A stretch of 64,000 nt of DNA. It comes from Paenibacillus sp. LS1. Its GTDB lineage: Bacteria; Bacillota; Bacilli; Paenibacillales; Paenibacillaceae. The notes below the pieces were generated by a model. It was not told the DNA's origin, did no database searches, and worked only from the letters and a program-made list of their open reading frames with translations. Below are positions 9,308 to 16,956 of this stretch, in pieces; within the stretch, counting starts at the first letter, position 1; the number at the start of each line of letters is the position of its first letter. The DNA lies in NCBI RefSeq assembly GCF_026013365.1, contig NZ_JAPDOE010000001.1, positions 620,001-684,000 on the forward strand, read 5' to 3'. Both the position numbers and the translations under genes were made by a program.

Positions 9308-10222
9308 TTGGAAATCCGGCTCATCAAGACATTTCAGGCCATTGTGAAATACGGTAATTTTCAACGCGCCGCTGAAGCTCTTCAATATTCGCAACCTACA
9401 ATTACGATGCAAATTAAAAAGCTGGAGGAAGAGCTGGGCATGAAACTCTTCGAACGCGGCAAAACGATTACCCTGACCAGCGCGGGCCGGCTGCTGAACG
9501 AACGTGCAGATCTGTTATTGAGAGAATACGATGAACTCAATGTCGCCCTGACCGATTTCATGCATGGGGATGCAGGCATCATTCGGATCGGTGCATCGGA
9601 GCCTTCGGCTAGCAGCCGTCTGCCGGAGATTTTACGCCGTTTCTCCGAACAAAAGCCCAAGGTTCAGGTGCAGGTCAGAATCAGCACAACCAAAGATTTG
9701 ATGCGCATGTTATTGGATGATGAGATTGATATCGCACTGTGCAATGAAGCCGAACCTCATATCCAGCTGGATTTCCAGCCCCTTCTATATGAAGAAATTA
9801 CATTGCTTTTGCCCGCCTCGCATCCCCTTCAACATAAACAAGAAATACATCTGAAAGACCTGAAGGGCGAAACCTTTCTGTTGACTCCGGGAACTTGCTC
9901 GTTCCGTATTCGGATTGAAGAAATGATCAGTAGCCAGATTGGACAATTACAGCGGAGCCCGATTCTGGTGGACGGCATCACGGTATTGAAATATTTTGTA
10001 CAGGCCAATATGGGGATCGCTCTGGCTCCGGTTGTTGCGGTCTCACCTCCAATTCCCGGCACGATCACTCGCCCGGTTCGAAATCTCATGAATGGTCCTA
10101 GGCTTGGTGTGTTAACCCGGAAGAACAGCTCAACCTCAAGCAAGATCACCGAGGAACTTGTGGATGAAATCAAACGTCTACGGACAATTCCAGATGAACC
10201 TGTCATGGCTCAATCTCTTTAA
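9308..10222 (+). CDS. LysR-family transcriptional regulator
   Basis: 304 aa with an N-terminal winged helix-turn-helix (about residues 1-60, NFQRAAEALQYSQPTIT) and a C-terminal effector-binding domain of the LysR substrate type. A TTG at 9299 touches the ribosome binding site GAGAGGG, while the in-frame TTG at 9308 has proper spacing of nine bases and gives the family-typical MEIRLIKTF start, so I use 9308. It is divergent from the AhpD-like/amidohydrolase/transporter genes and is followed by the second monooxygenase, a placement usual for a local activator. The likely inducer is a metabolite of the imported compound or a sulfur-status signal; this is inferred. Confidence 0.92.
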   Translation: MEIRLIKTFQAIVKYGNFQRAAEALQYSQPTITMQIKKLEEELGMKLFERGKTITLTSAGRLLNERADLLLREYDELNVALTDFMHGDAGIIRIGASEPSASSRLPEILRRFSEQKPKVQVQVRISTTKDLMRMLLDDEIDIALCNEAEPHIQLDFQPLLYEEITLLLPASHPLQHKQEIHLKDLKGETFLLTPGTCSFRIRIEEMISSQIGQLQRSPILVDGITVLKYFVQANMGIALAPVVAVSPPIPGTITRPVRNLMNGPRLGVLTRKNSSTSSKITEELVDEIKRLRTIPDEPVMAQSL

Positions 10223-10257
10223 ATGTAATGCTATAGCATCAGAGTAATCACCAGAAG

Positions 10258-10287
10258 ACCCGTTCTTTTCGGAACGGGTTTAATTTT
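10258..10287 (+). terminator. Rho-independent terminator after the LysR gene
   Basis: The stem ACCCGTTC/GAACGGGT (10258-10265 with 10272-10279) closes a six-base loop and is followed by TTAATTTT, 35 bases past the LysR stop codon. Confidence 0.75.
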
Positions 10288-10341
10288 GTAATTTGTTTTT
10301 TATAAATGGTGAATTTACATTTTTCAATTGTACAAAATCGG

Positions 10342-10351
10342 GGTATTCCTA
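10342..10351. promoter_or_regulatory. Second exact copy of GGTATTCCTA, upstream of the monooxygenase gene
   Basis: It is placed 69-78 bases before the ATG at 10420 and is identical over ten bases to the site in the LysR/AhpD-like intergenic region. A shared operator for the LysR regulator is the simplest reading. Confidence 0.45.
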
Positions 10352-10419
10352 TAAGCTCACTTGAAAGTACTCAGAACGGTTGAGCCTACTTGTATGCATC
10401 GAAAGGAGTTCTTCTAATT

Positions 10420-11793
10420 ATGAAAAAAATACATCTGGGTGTATTCGACATCCATACTCCGAATCAAATGACCCAAGGCCTATGGGCCCACCCTGCCAAT
10501 CAGAGCCATCACTATAATCGTCTGGATTTATGGATTGAATTGGTCCAGATTCTGGAGCGTGGCAAATTCGACTTTATATTTTTTGCAGACTCTTACGGTT
10601 ATCCGGAATTAAAGCCTGAGCTCGCATACCGTGAAGCCGTATACACCCCTTCCAATGATCCCATGCTGGCGCTCTCCGCTCTTGCGTCACATACAAAACA
10701 TCTGGGTTTTGTCACTACAGCTTCTCCCACGTATGAACAGCCCTTCCCGAATGCGAGACGCTTCTCAACGCTCGACCATTTGACACAGGGCCGCATTGGA
10801 TGGAATGTGGTAGCTACAGGTGGAACAAGCGGCGCCGCCGCCTTTGGCAGAGATCAGGTGCTGAACCATCAGGAGAGATATGATCAGGCCGAGGATTTCA
10901 TGGAGGTGAGTTATAAACTGCTGGAAGGAAGCTGGGAAGATGATGCTGTCGTTGTGGATAAAGCCAGTCGGTTATACGCCAGAGCGGACAAAATTCATGT
11001 TGTTGATCACGAAGGTCCCTATTTCCGGCTAAAAGCCACTCACGCAAGTGAACCCTCCATTCAGCGCACGCCCGTTCTATTCCAGGCAGGAAGCTCGGAT
11101 CGGGGACGGGATTTTGCGGCCAAGCATGCCGAAGGTGTATTTCTGAAAGCACCTACGATAGAAGCACTCAAAGCACAAGTGGATGACATCAGACGTAGAG
11201 CAGTTCAACATGGAAGGCAGCCTCATCACATCAAAATATTTACCGGGCTATCGGCTATTGTTGGTCATACCCGCGAAGAGGCCACGAAAAAGTATGAGGA
11301 GTATCGTACATACCGAAGCAGGGAAGCAGCACTGCTCACCTATCAGTCCTCGACAGGCATTGATCTGACGGCACTTGATCCGAATGCGCCATTCACCGGA
11401 ATCAAAACGGAGCAAGGCCGTTCCCACACCGAACGTTACACGAAGCATGCAGCGCATATTCCAACGGTAGGCCAAGTCATGGATGATTTTGCAGGCAAGG
11501 AATACAGGGGAATTGTCAGTGTAGGTACTGCTGAAGAGATTGCAGATGAGATGCAGCGTTGGGTGGAGGATACGGGGATTGACGGATTTAATCTGGAGCG
11601 ATACATTCTGCCTCAGACCCATCTGGATTTTGTCGATCTGGTCGTTCCAGAATTACAGAAACGCGGCATGTTCCGAACTGAATATGAAGAAGATACGCTG
11701 CGCGAAAGATTATTTGGCAAAAACATCACACGACTGCCCGATGATCATCCAGGTGCTGCATACCGTTATTTCCCAGCAAATTCGAATCGATGA
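10420..11793 (+). CDS. LLM-class flavin-dependent monooxygenase, NtaA/SnaA/DszA family
   Basis: 457 aa, full length for the family (about 440-460). An upstream TTG at 10390 would add ten residues, but the ATG at 10420 follows AAAGGAG and gives the conserved MKKIHLGVFD start. Motifs are FDFIFFADSYGYP, RRFSTLDHLTQGRIGWNVV, VLFQAGSSDRGRDFAAKHAE and GFNLERYILPQ. These proteins use FMNH2 supplied by a separate reductase to oxidise sulfones, sulfonates, thioethers or aminopolycarboxylates. No flavin reductase gene is seen in the window. It is paralogous to the partial gene at 1-1226, so the locus has one monooxygenase at each end. Confidence 0.93.
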   Translation: MKKIHLGVFDIHTPNQMTQGLWAHPANQSHHYNRLDLWIELVQILERGKFDFIFFADSYGYPELKPELAYREAVYTPSNDPMLALSALASHTKHLGFVTTASPTYEQPFPNARRFSTLDHLTQGRIGWNVVATGGTSGAAAFGRDQVLNHQERYDQAEDFMEVSYKLLEGSWEDDAVVVDKASRLYARADKIHVVDHEGPYFRLKATHASEPSIQRTPVLFQAGSSDRGRDFAAKHAEGVFLKAPTIEALKAQVDDIRRRAVQHGRQPHHIKIFTGLSAIVGHTREEATKKYEEYRTYRSREAALLTYQSSTGIDLTALDPNAPFTGIKTEQGRSHTERYTKHAAHIPTVGQVMDDFAGKEYRGIVSVGTAEEIADEMQRWVEDTGIDGFNLERYILPQTHLDFVDLVVPELQKRGMFRTEYEEDTLRERLFGKNITRLPDDHPGAAYRYFPANSNR

Positions 11794-11854
11794 AGCTTTC
11801 TTACCACTCGTTAAATAGTCATATATATAACTTATGATCTTACTTATAATGCAT

Positions 11855-11940
11855 GTTCAAAAAAATCTAATTTCCGTACCCAGAAAAGGGGATGAATTTA
11901 GTTTTTTAAGACGGCTTCTTCGTATTCCTCTTTTTAACCA
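11855..11940. repeat. Short intergenic element related to the 206-bp element at 41632-41837
   Basis: From GTTCAAAAA (11855-11863) onward, 35 of 47 bases match the first 47 bases of the element at 41632, including GTACC and GGGATGAA. The right end near 11931-11940 reads TTTTTAACC, close to the inverted end TTTTTGAAC of the longer copy. It is probably a degenerate or internally deleted member. Confidence 0.45.
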
Positions 11941-11956
11941 TGACAGTTGTTGTAAA

Positions 11957-11990
11957 AGGCAGCTTGCGTTGATCGCAAGCTACCTTTTTT
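11957..11990 (+). terminator. Rho-independent terminator downstream of the monooxygenase gene
   Basis: AGGCAGCTTGCG (11957-11968) pairs with CGCAAGCTACCT (11974-11985) with a single mismatch and a five-base loop, followed by a run of six T. It lies about 165 bases past the stop codon. Confidence 0.75.
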
Positions 11991-12006
11991 AGTCTCATTA
12001 CACATC

Positions 12007-12035
12007 AAAAGCCCCTCAACTATTGTTGAGAAGCT
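12007..12035 (-). terminator. Terminator for the WG-repeat gene
   Basis: On the minus strand AGCTTCTCAAC pairs with GTTGAGGGGCT (11 pairs, two of them G-T) around a four-base loop, then TTTTGATG. The T run is short, so strength is moderate. Confidence 0.6.
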
Positions 12036-12063
12036 TCAATTTTGACACTCTCATAGTGAATAC

Positions 12064-14571
12064 TCACATATGGAATGCATTCCAGAATGAACCTTCTGTA
12101 TCAATGATATCTTTGATCTGGACGAAAGGAATCGTAAACGTTGGAAATCCTGCCGCGTAGGGAGCGATATCATATGGATTGAAATAGAGATGCAGAGCAT
12201 CTGCTGTAACAAAGAACGGCTGATCCGCACTAATCCCCGTATAGGTGTCTGGAAACACATACGAGTATTGAGGATCATTTTTGATCTGATCTCCCACAAT
12301 CTGGCTCAACACTTTTACATAGTCACTATTTGGCTTAAATAAATCTTTCAGCTCATACAACTGACCATTCGTCAGATTAATGATTGCATAGATCATCGTA
12401 GGCATACCGTGTGCAGCACCCGCCGGATAGTTATAACCTGTGAGTTGCAGTTGCAGCAATTGCTGCTGATAGAACGTAATATCAAAATCCCCTGTATACG
12501 TGTAATCCAGCTGCTGATCGGCAGGGATTGGTTTAACCTGAGACAGCTGCTTCAACTTGGCATTCAGCGCAAGCTGCTCCGCTTGGTTTGTCAATCCCTC
12601 CACCTGCGGATAATATACGAGATAATCCCTGTTCGGTTTGTACTTCTCTTCGCGTACACGGTACGGCGTATGAAGAGGAACGATCGTCTTTTGCCGCCAG
12701 ATGACCTGACCGGCGCGGTTCACATAAGATAAGCGCTGGTCTACATACGCCTTAATTAGATCTGGTGCCACAACTTCTAGCGTACCCGAACCTTCTACAT
12801 GGGGATATCCAGTGGCAGGTCTGCCACTCAGATCCAGCAGGTAGGTCTGTCTGCCATCCGATGCGGAAGCAAGGCCGTTTTTGTAATTGCCCACATCACG
12901 ATAAACGAACTCTGTAAGCCTTCTACCGCTGGTATCTGCAATCGCATACACAGAGCCGATATAAGGCTGCTCCGGGTTAATCGCTTGCCCCAGCGCATAA
13001 CGATGCTCGCCTAGTTCGCGGATGTCATTATAGGCAGGTTGAATGATAAATGATCCTTGCGTATTAATGACACCATAGTTCGATTTGTAATCCTCTGCTG
13101 TATTAACAATCGCTTGCCCGTCGCTAAAAGGAAATGCCGATGAAAACTTGGGCTGAATGCGAATATTACCCCGTTCGTCGATGTACCCGTATTTGCCCGA
13201 GGCCTCTTTTTGAAAAGCGAGCAGTCCATCTCCTAATGGTCCCACATAAGCAAATGGATACGTCGCAAGCCGATGTCCATTGCGATTAATGAGCGCATAT
13301 TCATTGTCCTTGATCTGCACAACCGCTTTGCCATCTTGAAAATCGTTCGCTGACACGAACTGTGCCGGAATCACCTCATTGCCTGAGGCATCCAGATAAC
13401 CATACAGACTCACCGATCCATCTGTCTGACCAGGATTAGAATCGTAAAACAGCGCTCGGCCGTCCTTCATATTCGAGATATACGAGTATGGACGTTTGGT
13501 CAGGACCGTGCCTTGTTCATTAATCATCTTAAATCCTTGAGAATCAATCACCATCGCCCGTTCTTCAGAAAAGGAATTGATGGAATCGTATACAGGTTGA
13601 ACGACATACTGCCCTTGAAGATTAATCACACCGGCATGGCCGTCCTTCACAACCACAGCTAATCCATTGGGCTGAAACGCTTGCGCGTCATCCAGAACCG
13701 GCTCTAGCCGAACATGTCCCTGTGCATCCATATACCCCCAACGAGTCCCACTCGTGGTTCGAACAGAGATCGGATATAACCATGTCGCAACCCTGGCATG
13801 ACTTATAGGGACCATCGCCTGCTTAATTTTCTTTTCCAGCTCTTGTAGTACCTCTCTGGAAGGATACGCTTCCGGGAAACTGAGTGCCTTCTGAACGGAA
13901 ACCAGTGCTGCCGGATACTGGCCTGCGTGGAACTGAGCATCCGCAAGGTAATACCAATAAAAGATATAATCAGGGTAATGCTGAGTTAATTGCTCGTAAT
14001 ATTGCACCACTTTGGGATAGTAGGCTGCATATACGTCCGGGGCGGGAACCCATTTCCCATTCTGCCATCGGATAATCTCCACGCGGTAGGCTTCTCCTGT
14101 GTCATGAATCCAGAGTGCAATCTCCACTTTCCCATCTCGGCCATGCGGACCAGGCATATCTATAATCTCTGCATAGCTATAATATAGATCGTCAGGGGCC
14201 AGATCTTTGAGCCCTGATTCGGTCCACTCATACACAGCGAGCTTAGACCAGATCGCACCAATTCGCCAACCGATGATCAGATTGTTCCTTGCTGTTGAGG
14301 TTACAGGGGCTGCAGTCATTAAAGTTACCCCATACCCCAATCCCTTGATTAGTGCCATCTTGATCCAATGTGCTTGAACAAATTTCAGAATGAGCAGGTA
14401 CAGCTCACCATTCAACTGGTAGACTGTAGCAATCTCCGGCATACCGTCACCAGTAAGGTCTGCCGCGTAGATCGCTGGATGTTGAACAGGTTTATCAATG
14501 GTGACGACTGTTGCACCAGCCGGAATATGTTGATTCACAATTTGCGTTAACAGCGGTTCGCTCATGGACAT
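12064..14571 (-). CDS. WG-repeat protein with C-terminal DUF3298/RsiV-like domain
   Basis: 835 aa. Residues about 25-190 contain an FG-GAP-like segment (ADLTGDGMPEIATVY). A TPR-like helical stretch follows (LTQHYPDYIFYWYYLADAQFHAGQYPAALVSV), and from about residue 265 many WG/KWG repeats of the form W/YGYMDAQGHVRLEPVFDDA run on. The last 200 residues read as DUF4163/DUF3298 (YPQVEGL, TGYNYPAGAAHG, FKPNSDYVKVLSQIV, YAAGFPTFTIPF), the fold of the anti-sigma RsiV ectodomain. I see no signal peptide or membrane helix, odd for a protein of domains that are usually extracytoplasmic. The ATG at 14571 follows AGGGAGGAAACTGAG. It is a single gene bounded by terminators. Function unknown; a protein-binding or surface-sensing role is a guess. 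Confidence 0.82.
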   Translation of the reverse strand: MSMSEPLLTQIVNQHIPAGATVVTIDKPVQHPAIYAADLTGDGMPEIATVYQLNGELYLLILKFVQAHWIKMALIKGLGYGVTLMTAAPVTSTARNNLIIGWRIGAIWSKLAVYEWTESGLKDLAPDDLYYSYAEIIDMPGPHGRDGKVEIALWIHDTGEAYRVEIIRWQNGKWVPAPDVYAAYYPKVVQYYEQLTQHYPDYIFYWYYLADAQFHAGQYPAALVSVQKALSFPEAYPSREVLQELEKKIKQAMVPISHARVATWLYPISVRTTSGTRWGYMDAQGHVRLEPVLDDAQAFQPNGLAVVVKDGHAGVINLQGQYVVQPVYDSINSFSEERAMVIDSQGFKMINEQGTVLTKRPYSYISNMKDGRALFYDSNPGQTDGSVSLYGYLDASGNEVIPAQFVSANDFQDGKAVVQIKDNEYALINRNGHRLATYPFAYVGPLGDGLLAFQKEASGKYGYIDERGNIRIQPKFSSAFPFSDGQAIVNTAEDYKSNYGVINTQGSFIIQPAYNDIRELGEHRYALGQAINPEQPYIGSVYAIADTSGRRLTEFVYRDVGNYKNGLASASDGRQTYLLDLSGRPATGYPHVEGSGTLEVVAPDLIKAYVDQRLSYVNRAGQVIWRQKTIVPLHTPYRVREEKYKPNRDYLVYYPQVEGLTNQAEQLALNAKLKQLSQVKPIPADQQLDYTYTGDFDITFYQQQLLQLQLTGYNYPAGAAHGMPTMIYAIINLTNGQLYELKDLFKPNSDYVKVLSQIVGDQIKNDPQYSYVFPDTYTGISADQPFFVTADALHLYFNPYDIAPYAAGFPTFTIPFVQIKDIIDTEGSFWNAFHM

Positions 14572-14738
14572 CTCAGTTTCCTCCCTTATGACCGCATTCG
14601 CCTAATGGTATGCGTCATAAATCGGGATATGACATCAGAACGAATATAACTGAGAACAATTGAAATTCTCATCCTTTTTCTAAACAAACATTAAATGAAG
14701 ATATTTTTCGATCTGTAATACATCGAATTCCAGAATAG

Positions 14739-14780
14739 CAAAAAAGATTTGCAGTGGTCTTGTGGCCTTCTGCAAATCTT
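14739..14780 (-). terminator. Strong terminator ending the AAA+/VWA/SWIM operon
   Basis: On the minus strand AAGATTTGCAG pairs perfectly with CTGCAAATCTT (11 bp, 15-base loop) and is followed by six T. It lies about 75 bases beyond the last small ORF of the operon. Confidence 0.85.
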
Positions 14781-14854
14781 CTTATCTTCTATAATTCATC
14801 TTATTTACTACATCATATCGCTTCATGTGCCTTCGCTTCGATTACTAGCCAATA

Positions 14855-15151
14855 TCACGCCTCTTCTTGCACACTGAGCTGTACATATTGGGTGAGACGA
14901 CAATACTGAAATAACAGCAACTCTTCATTACCTTGTCCAAGAGCCACGCTACGCCCTTCCTTGATGAGGTGATTCAACAACTCATCAAGGAAACTCATCT
15001 GCAAACGCAAGGATTCCGCAGCGAGCTGCTCAAGTACCTCAATATCTCGGATCGTAAACTGGGATAACCCGCGCAATAGCAACTCTTCTGACCAGCCGCT
15101 AATTTTCTGCATGAACTGATTATGCTCTTCCAAGTCTCCCCATCCTTCCAT
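14855..15151 (-). CDS. Small hypothetical protein, last gene of the AAA+/VWA/SWIM operon
   Basis: 98 aa, acidic and leucine-rich, predicted all-helical (for example LEQLAAESLRLQMSFLDELLNHL). I do not recognise the family. It overlaps the 3' end of the SWIM gene by 32 bases and lies before the operon terminator, which argues for a real gene translated by coupling. The ATG at 15151 has no clear ribosome binding site. An in-frame ATG at 15112 (85 aa) has GGAAGAG twelve bases ahead, so the start is uncertain. No signal peptide or membrane helix is seen. Confidence 0.6.
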   Translation of the reverse strand: MEGWGDLEEHNQFMQKISGWSEELLLRGLSQFTIRDIEVLEQLAAESLRLQMSFLDELLNHLIKEGRSVALGQGNEELLLFQYCRLTQYVQLSVQEEA

Positions 15152-16952
15152 TGCCGATATCCAGTTTCAGACTGAGCACCGTTTGACCCTTCATGAAACT
15201 GATCGGGCTAATCCGTTTGGGTTCCACACGAACAAAGGCATAGAAGTGTTCAAGCGATTGTGAACCATATCCTGACTCCAGTCTTTGGATCATCGTTTGC
15301 CAGTCAGTTGAGTACGGGAGAGTAAGTGCCAATCGTTCTCCTTCGACACTCTCAACCGTCAGGACAAGATCCTGCGTTTGTTTGACAAAGTTATGGTCCA
15401 CGATTCGAGCAACTCTGATCACAGCCAGTCGTTCTCTAGGAGCAGCAAACAAATCAAAAGAACGCGATTCCTCTTGAAGTACTGACGATACATCTTGCAT
15501 GTACTTGCCCATATTCAACGCTTCCACACCCGTTCGTGGCAAAATCGCAAGCTTGGCACCTTCCCCGGAAGAGATCCGGCGCTCTTCATTCACTTTAACT
15601 GAATGGAATTGAACTTCTTCACCCACGAACTGGCGAAAGGTCAGATTAGGTAACCATGGTGTGTATGCACCATAATGCTCTGCATACGAGAACTGCTGAT
15701 CATCATAATATACAGCACGTACATCGCTATAAGTGTAGATTTCCTCATCATCGAAGCAATAGAAGTAATAAGTGATTCCACGGAAACCGGATCGTGTCTC
15801 CCACGCATCAGCTCCCAGTCCATACAAGTGAAGTGAAGGCACCGTAAAGTATTTACTGCGAAAACTGCCAATGAGCTGACTCTGCTGAATGACAGATACC
15901 TTTTCTTCTTCAAGAACCTGGAGTGCAAGATACAGCTTGCTTACCCGATCCAGCATGGATTGCATGGAGAAACGTATATGTCTGTTGAAAAACAACTGTA
16001 GTTCTCCTTGTATCCCTCGTAAACTGCGTTCTATGTCAGGCAGGTTGCCACTATGAGCTGCGATTGCCAAGGTCTCCAGTTGTGCCATATAAGACTGAGG
16101 AAGACGGGCCAGTCCCGTCTTCAACAATCCTGCCAGCATAATACGACATTCCTGCACCGTCTGCAGAGAGAACTTGGCTTCGTACACTCGTCCGCTTAAT
16201 GCATCCGTATCATCCAGGCCTCTTAGTACCCTATATCGTAGCAAAGCTTCAAGCTTGGCCATCTTCCCGGCAGTCTGCGGCACTTTACAAAGTGCTTTTG
16301 CAAGGCTCGCTTCCTCCGTAAAAGATACCTCGATATTCTGGCTTTTCAGATGCACCGTAAGAAGTGAATCTTCGATGATCTTAATTTCTTCTGGGTATCT
16401 CAATCGGAAAACAACTTCCTCAATCATAGAAGAACTATATGACTTAATTAACACGGTAAGGTCAGACTCCGTCATCCAGCGGAAGCGAGACTCAATTTCA
16501 CGTGATACCGTATGCGGAATTTCGCTTGGATCGTCCACGTTGGATACTAAGTTTGACTTTGCATCTGTTACGGATACGTCTTTTGGTAAGTCCAACGGAT
16601 CATTATCCGATATCGCTGAGTCCTTATCCAGCGCATGCTTCTCGTCTGCATTCATCGAATCCTCTGACGAATGTTCCCGTTGATCATATAGAATTGCGAT
16701 CAGCACATGCTTGCAGATATGTTCTGCCGGGCAGGAGCATTCCCAATGGTCCAGCGTATTTTCGAGCGTACAGTGTGTCCCGTCACTGAGCTGACAACTC
16801 ACAGATGATTGATTCCATGCGTAAGTTACACTCACACCATTGTCCAACTCTTTCAAAGACCTTTTGTACAACCCCTTGTTGGCATAACGAATCAGATAAT
16901 CCTCTGTACACAGCTTCGAAAAAATCCGGAATTTCTCCTTGAATCCACTCAC
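15120..16952 (-). CDS. SWIM zinc-finger family protein (YehQ-like)
   Basis: 610 aa. A SWIM-type zinc finger CxCxnCxH is seen at C72, C74, C80 and H82 (ECSCPAEHICKH), near the N-terminus as usual. The rest (about 150-610) is long and helical with no recognised catalytic motif. SWIM domains bind DNA or proteins. The start is a GTG at 16952, four bases past the stop of the DUF4132 gene, with only a weak GGGG element upstream, so it probably relies on coupling. In E. coli a SWIM protein (YehQ, from memory) is encoded beside AAA+, VWA and DUF5682-like proteins, as here. Confidence 0.85.
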   Translation of the reverse strand: MSGFKEKFRIFSKLCTEDYLIRYANKGLYKRSLKELDNGVSVTYAWNQSSVSCQLSDGTHCTLENTLDHWECSCPAEHICKHVLIAILYDQREHSSEDSMNADEKHALDKDSAISDNDPLDLPKDVSVTDAKSNLVSNVDDPSEIPHTVSREIESRFRWMTESDLTVLIKSYSSSMIEEVVFRLRYPEEIKIIEDSLLTVHLKSQNIEVSFTEEASLAKALCKVPQTAGKMAKLEALLRYRVLRGLDDTDALSGRVYEAKFSLQTVQECRIMLAGLLKTGLARLPQSYMAQLETLAIAAHSGNLPDIERSLRGIQGELQLFFNRHIRFSMQSMLDRVSKLYLALQVLEEEKVSVIQQSQLIGSFRSKYFTVPSLHLYGLGADAWETRSGFRGITYYFYCFDDEEIYTYSDVRAVYYDDQQFSYAEHYGAYTPWLPNLTFRQFVGEEVQFHSVKVNEERRISSGEGAKLAILPRTGVEALNMGKYMQDVSSVLQEESRSFDLFAAPRERLAVIRVARIVDHNFVKQTQDLVLTVESVEGERLALTLPYSTDWQTMIQRLESGYGSQSLEHFYAFVRVEPKRISPISFMKGQTVLSLKLDIGNGRMGRLGRA

Positions 16953-16956
16953 GTCA

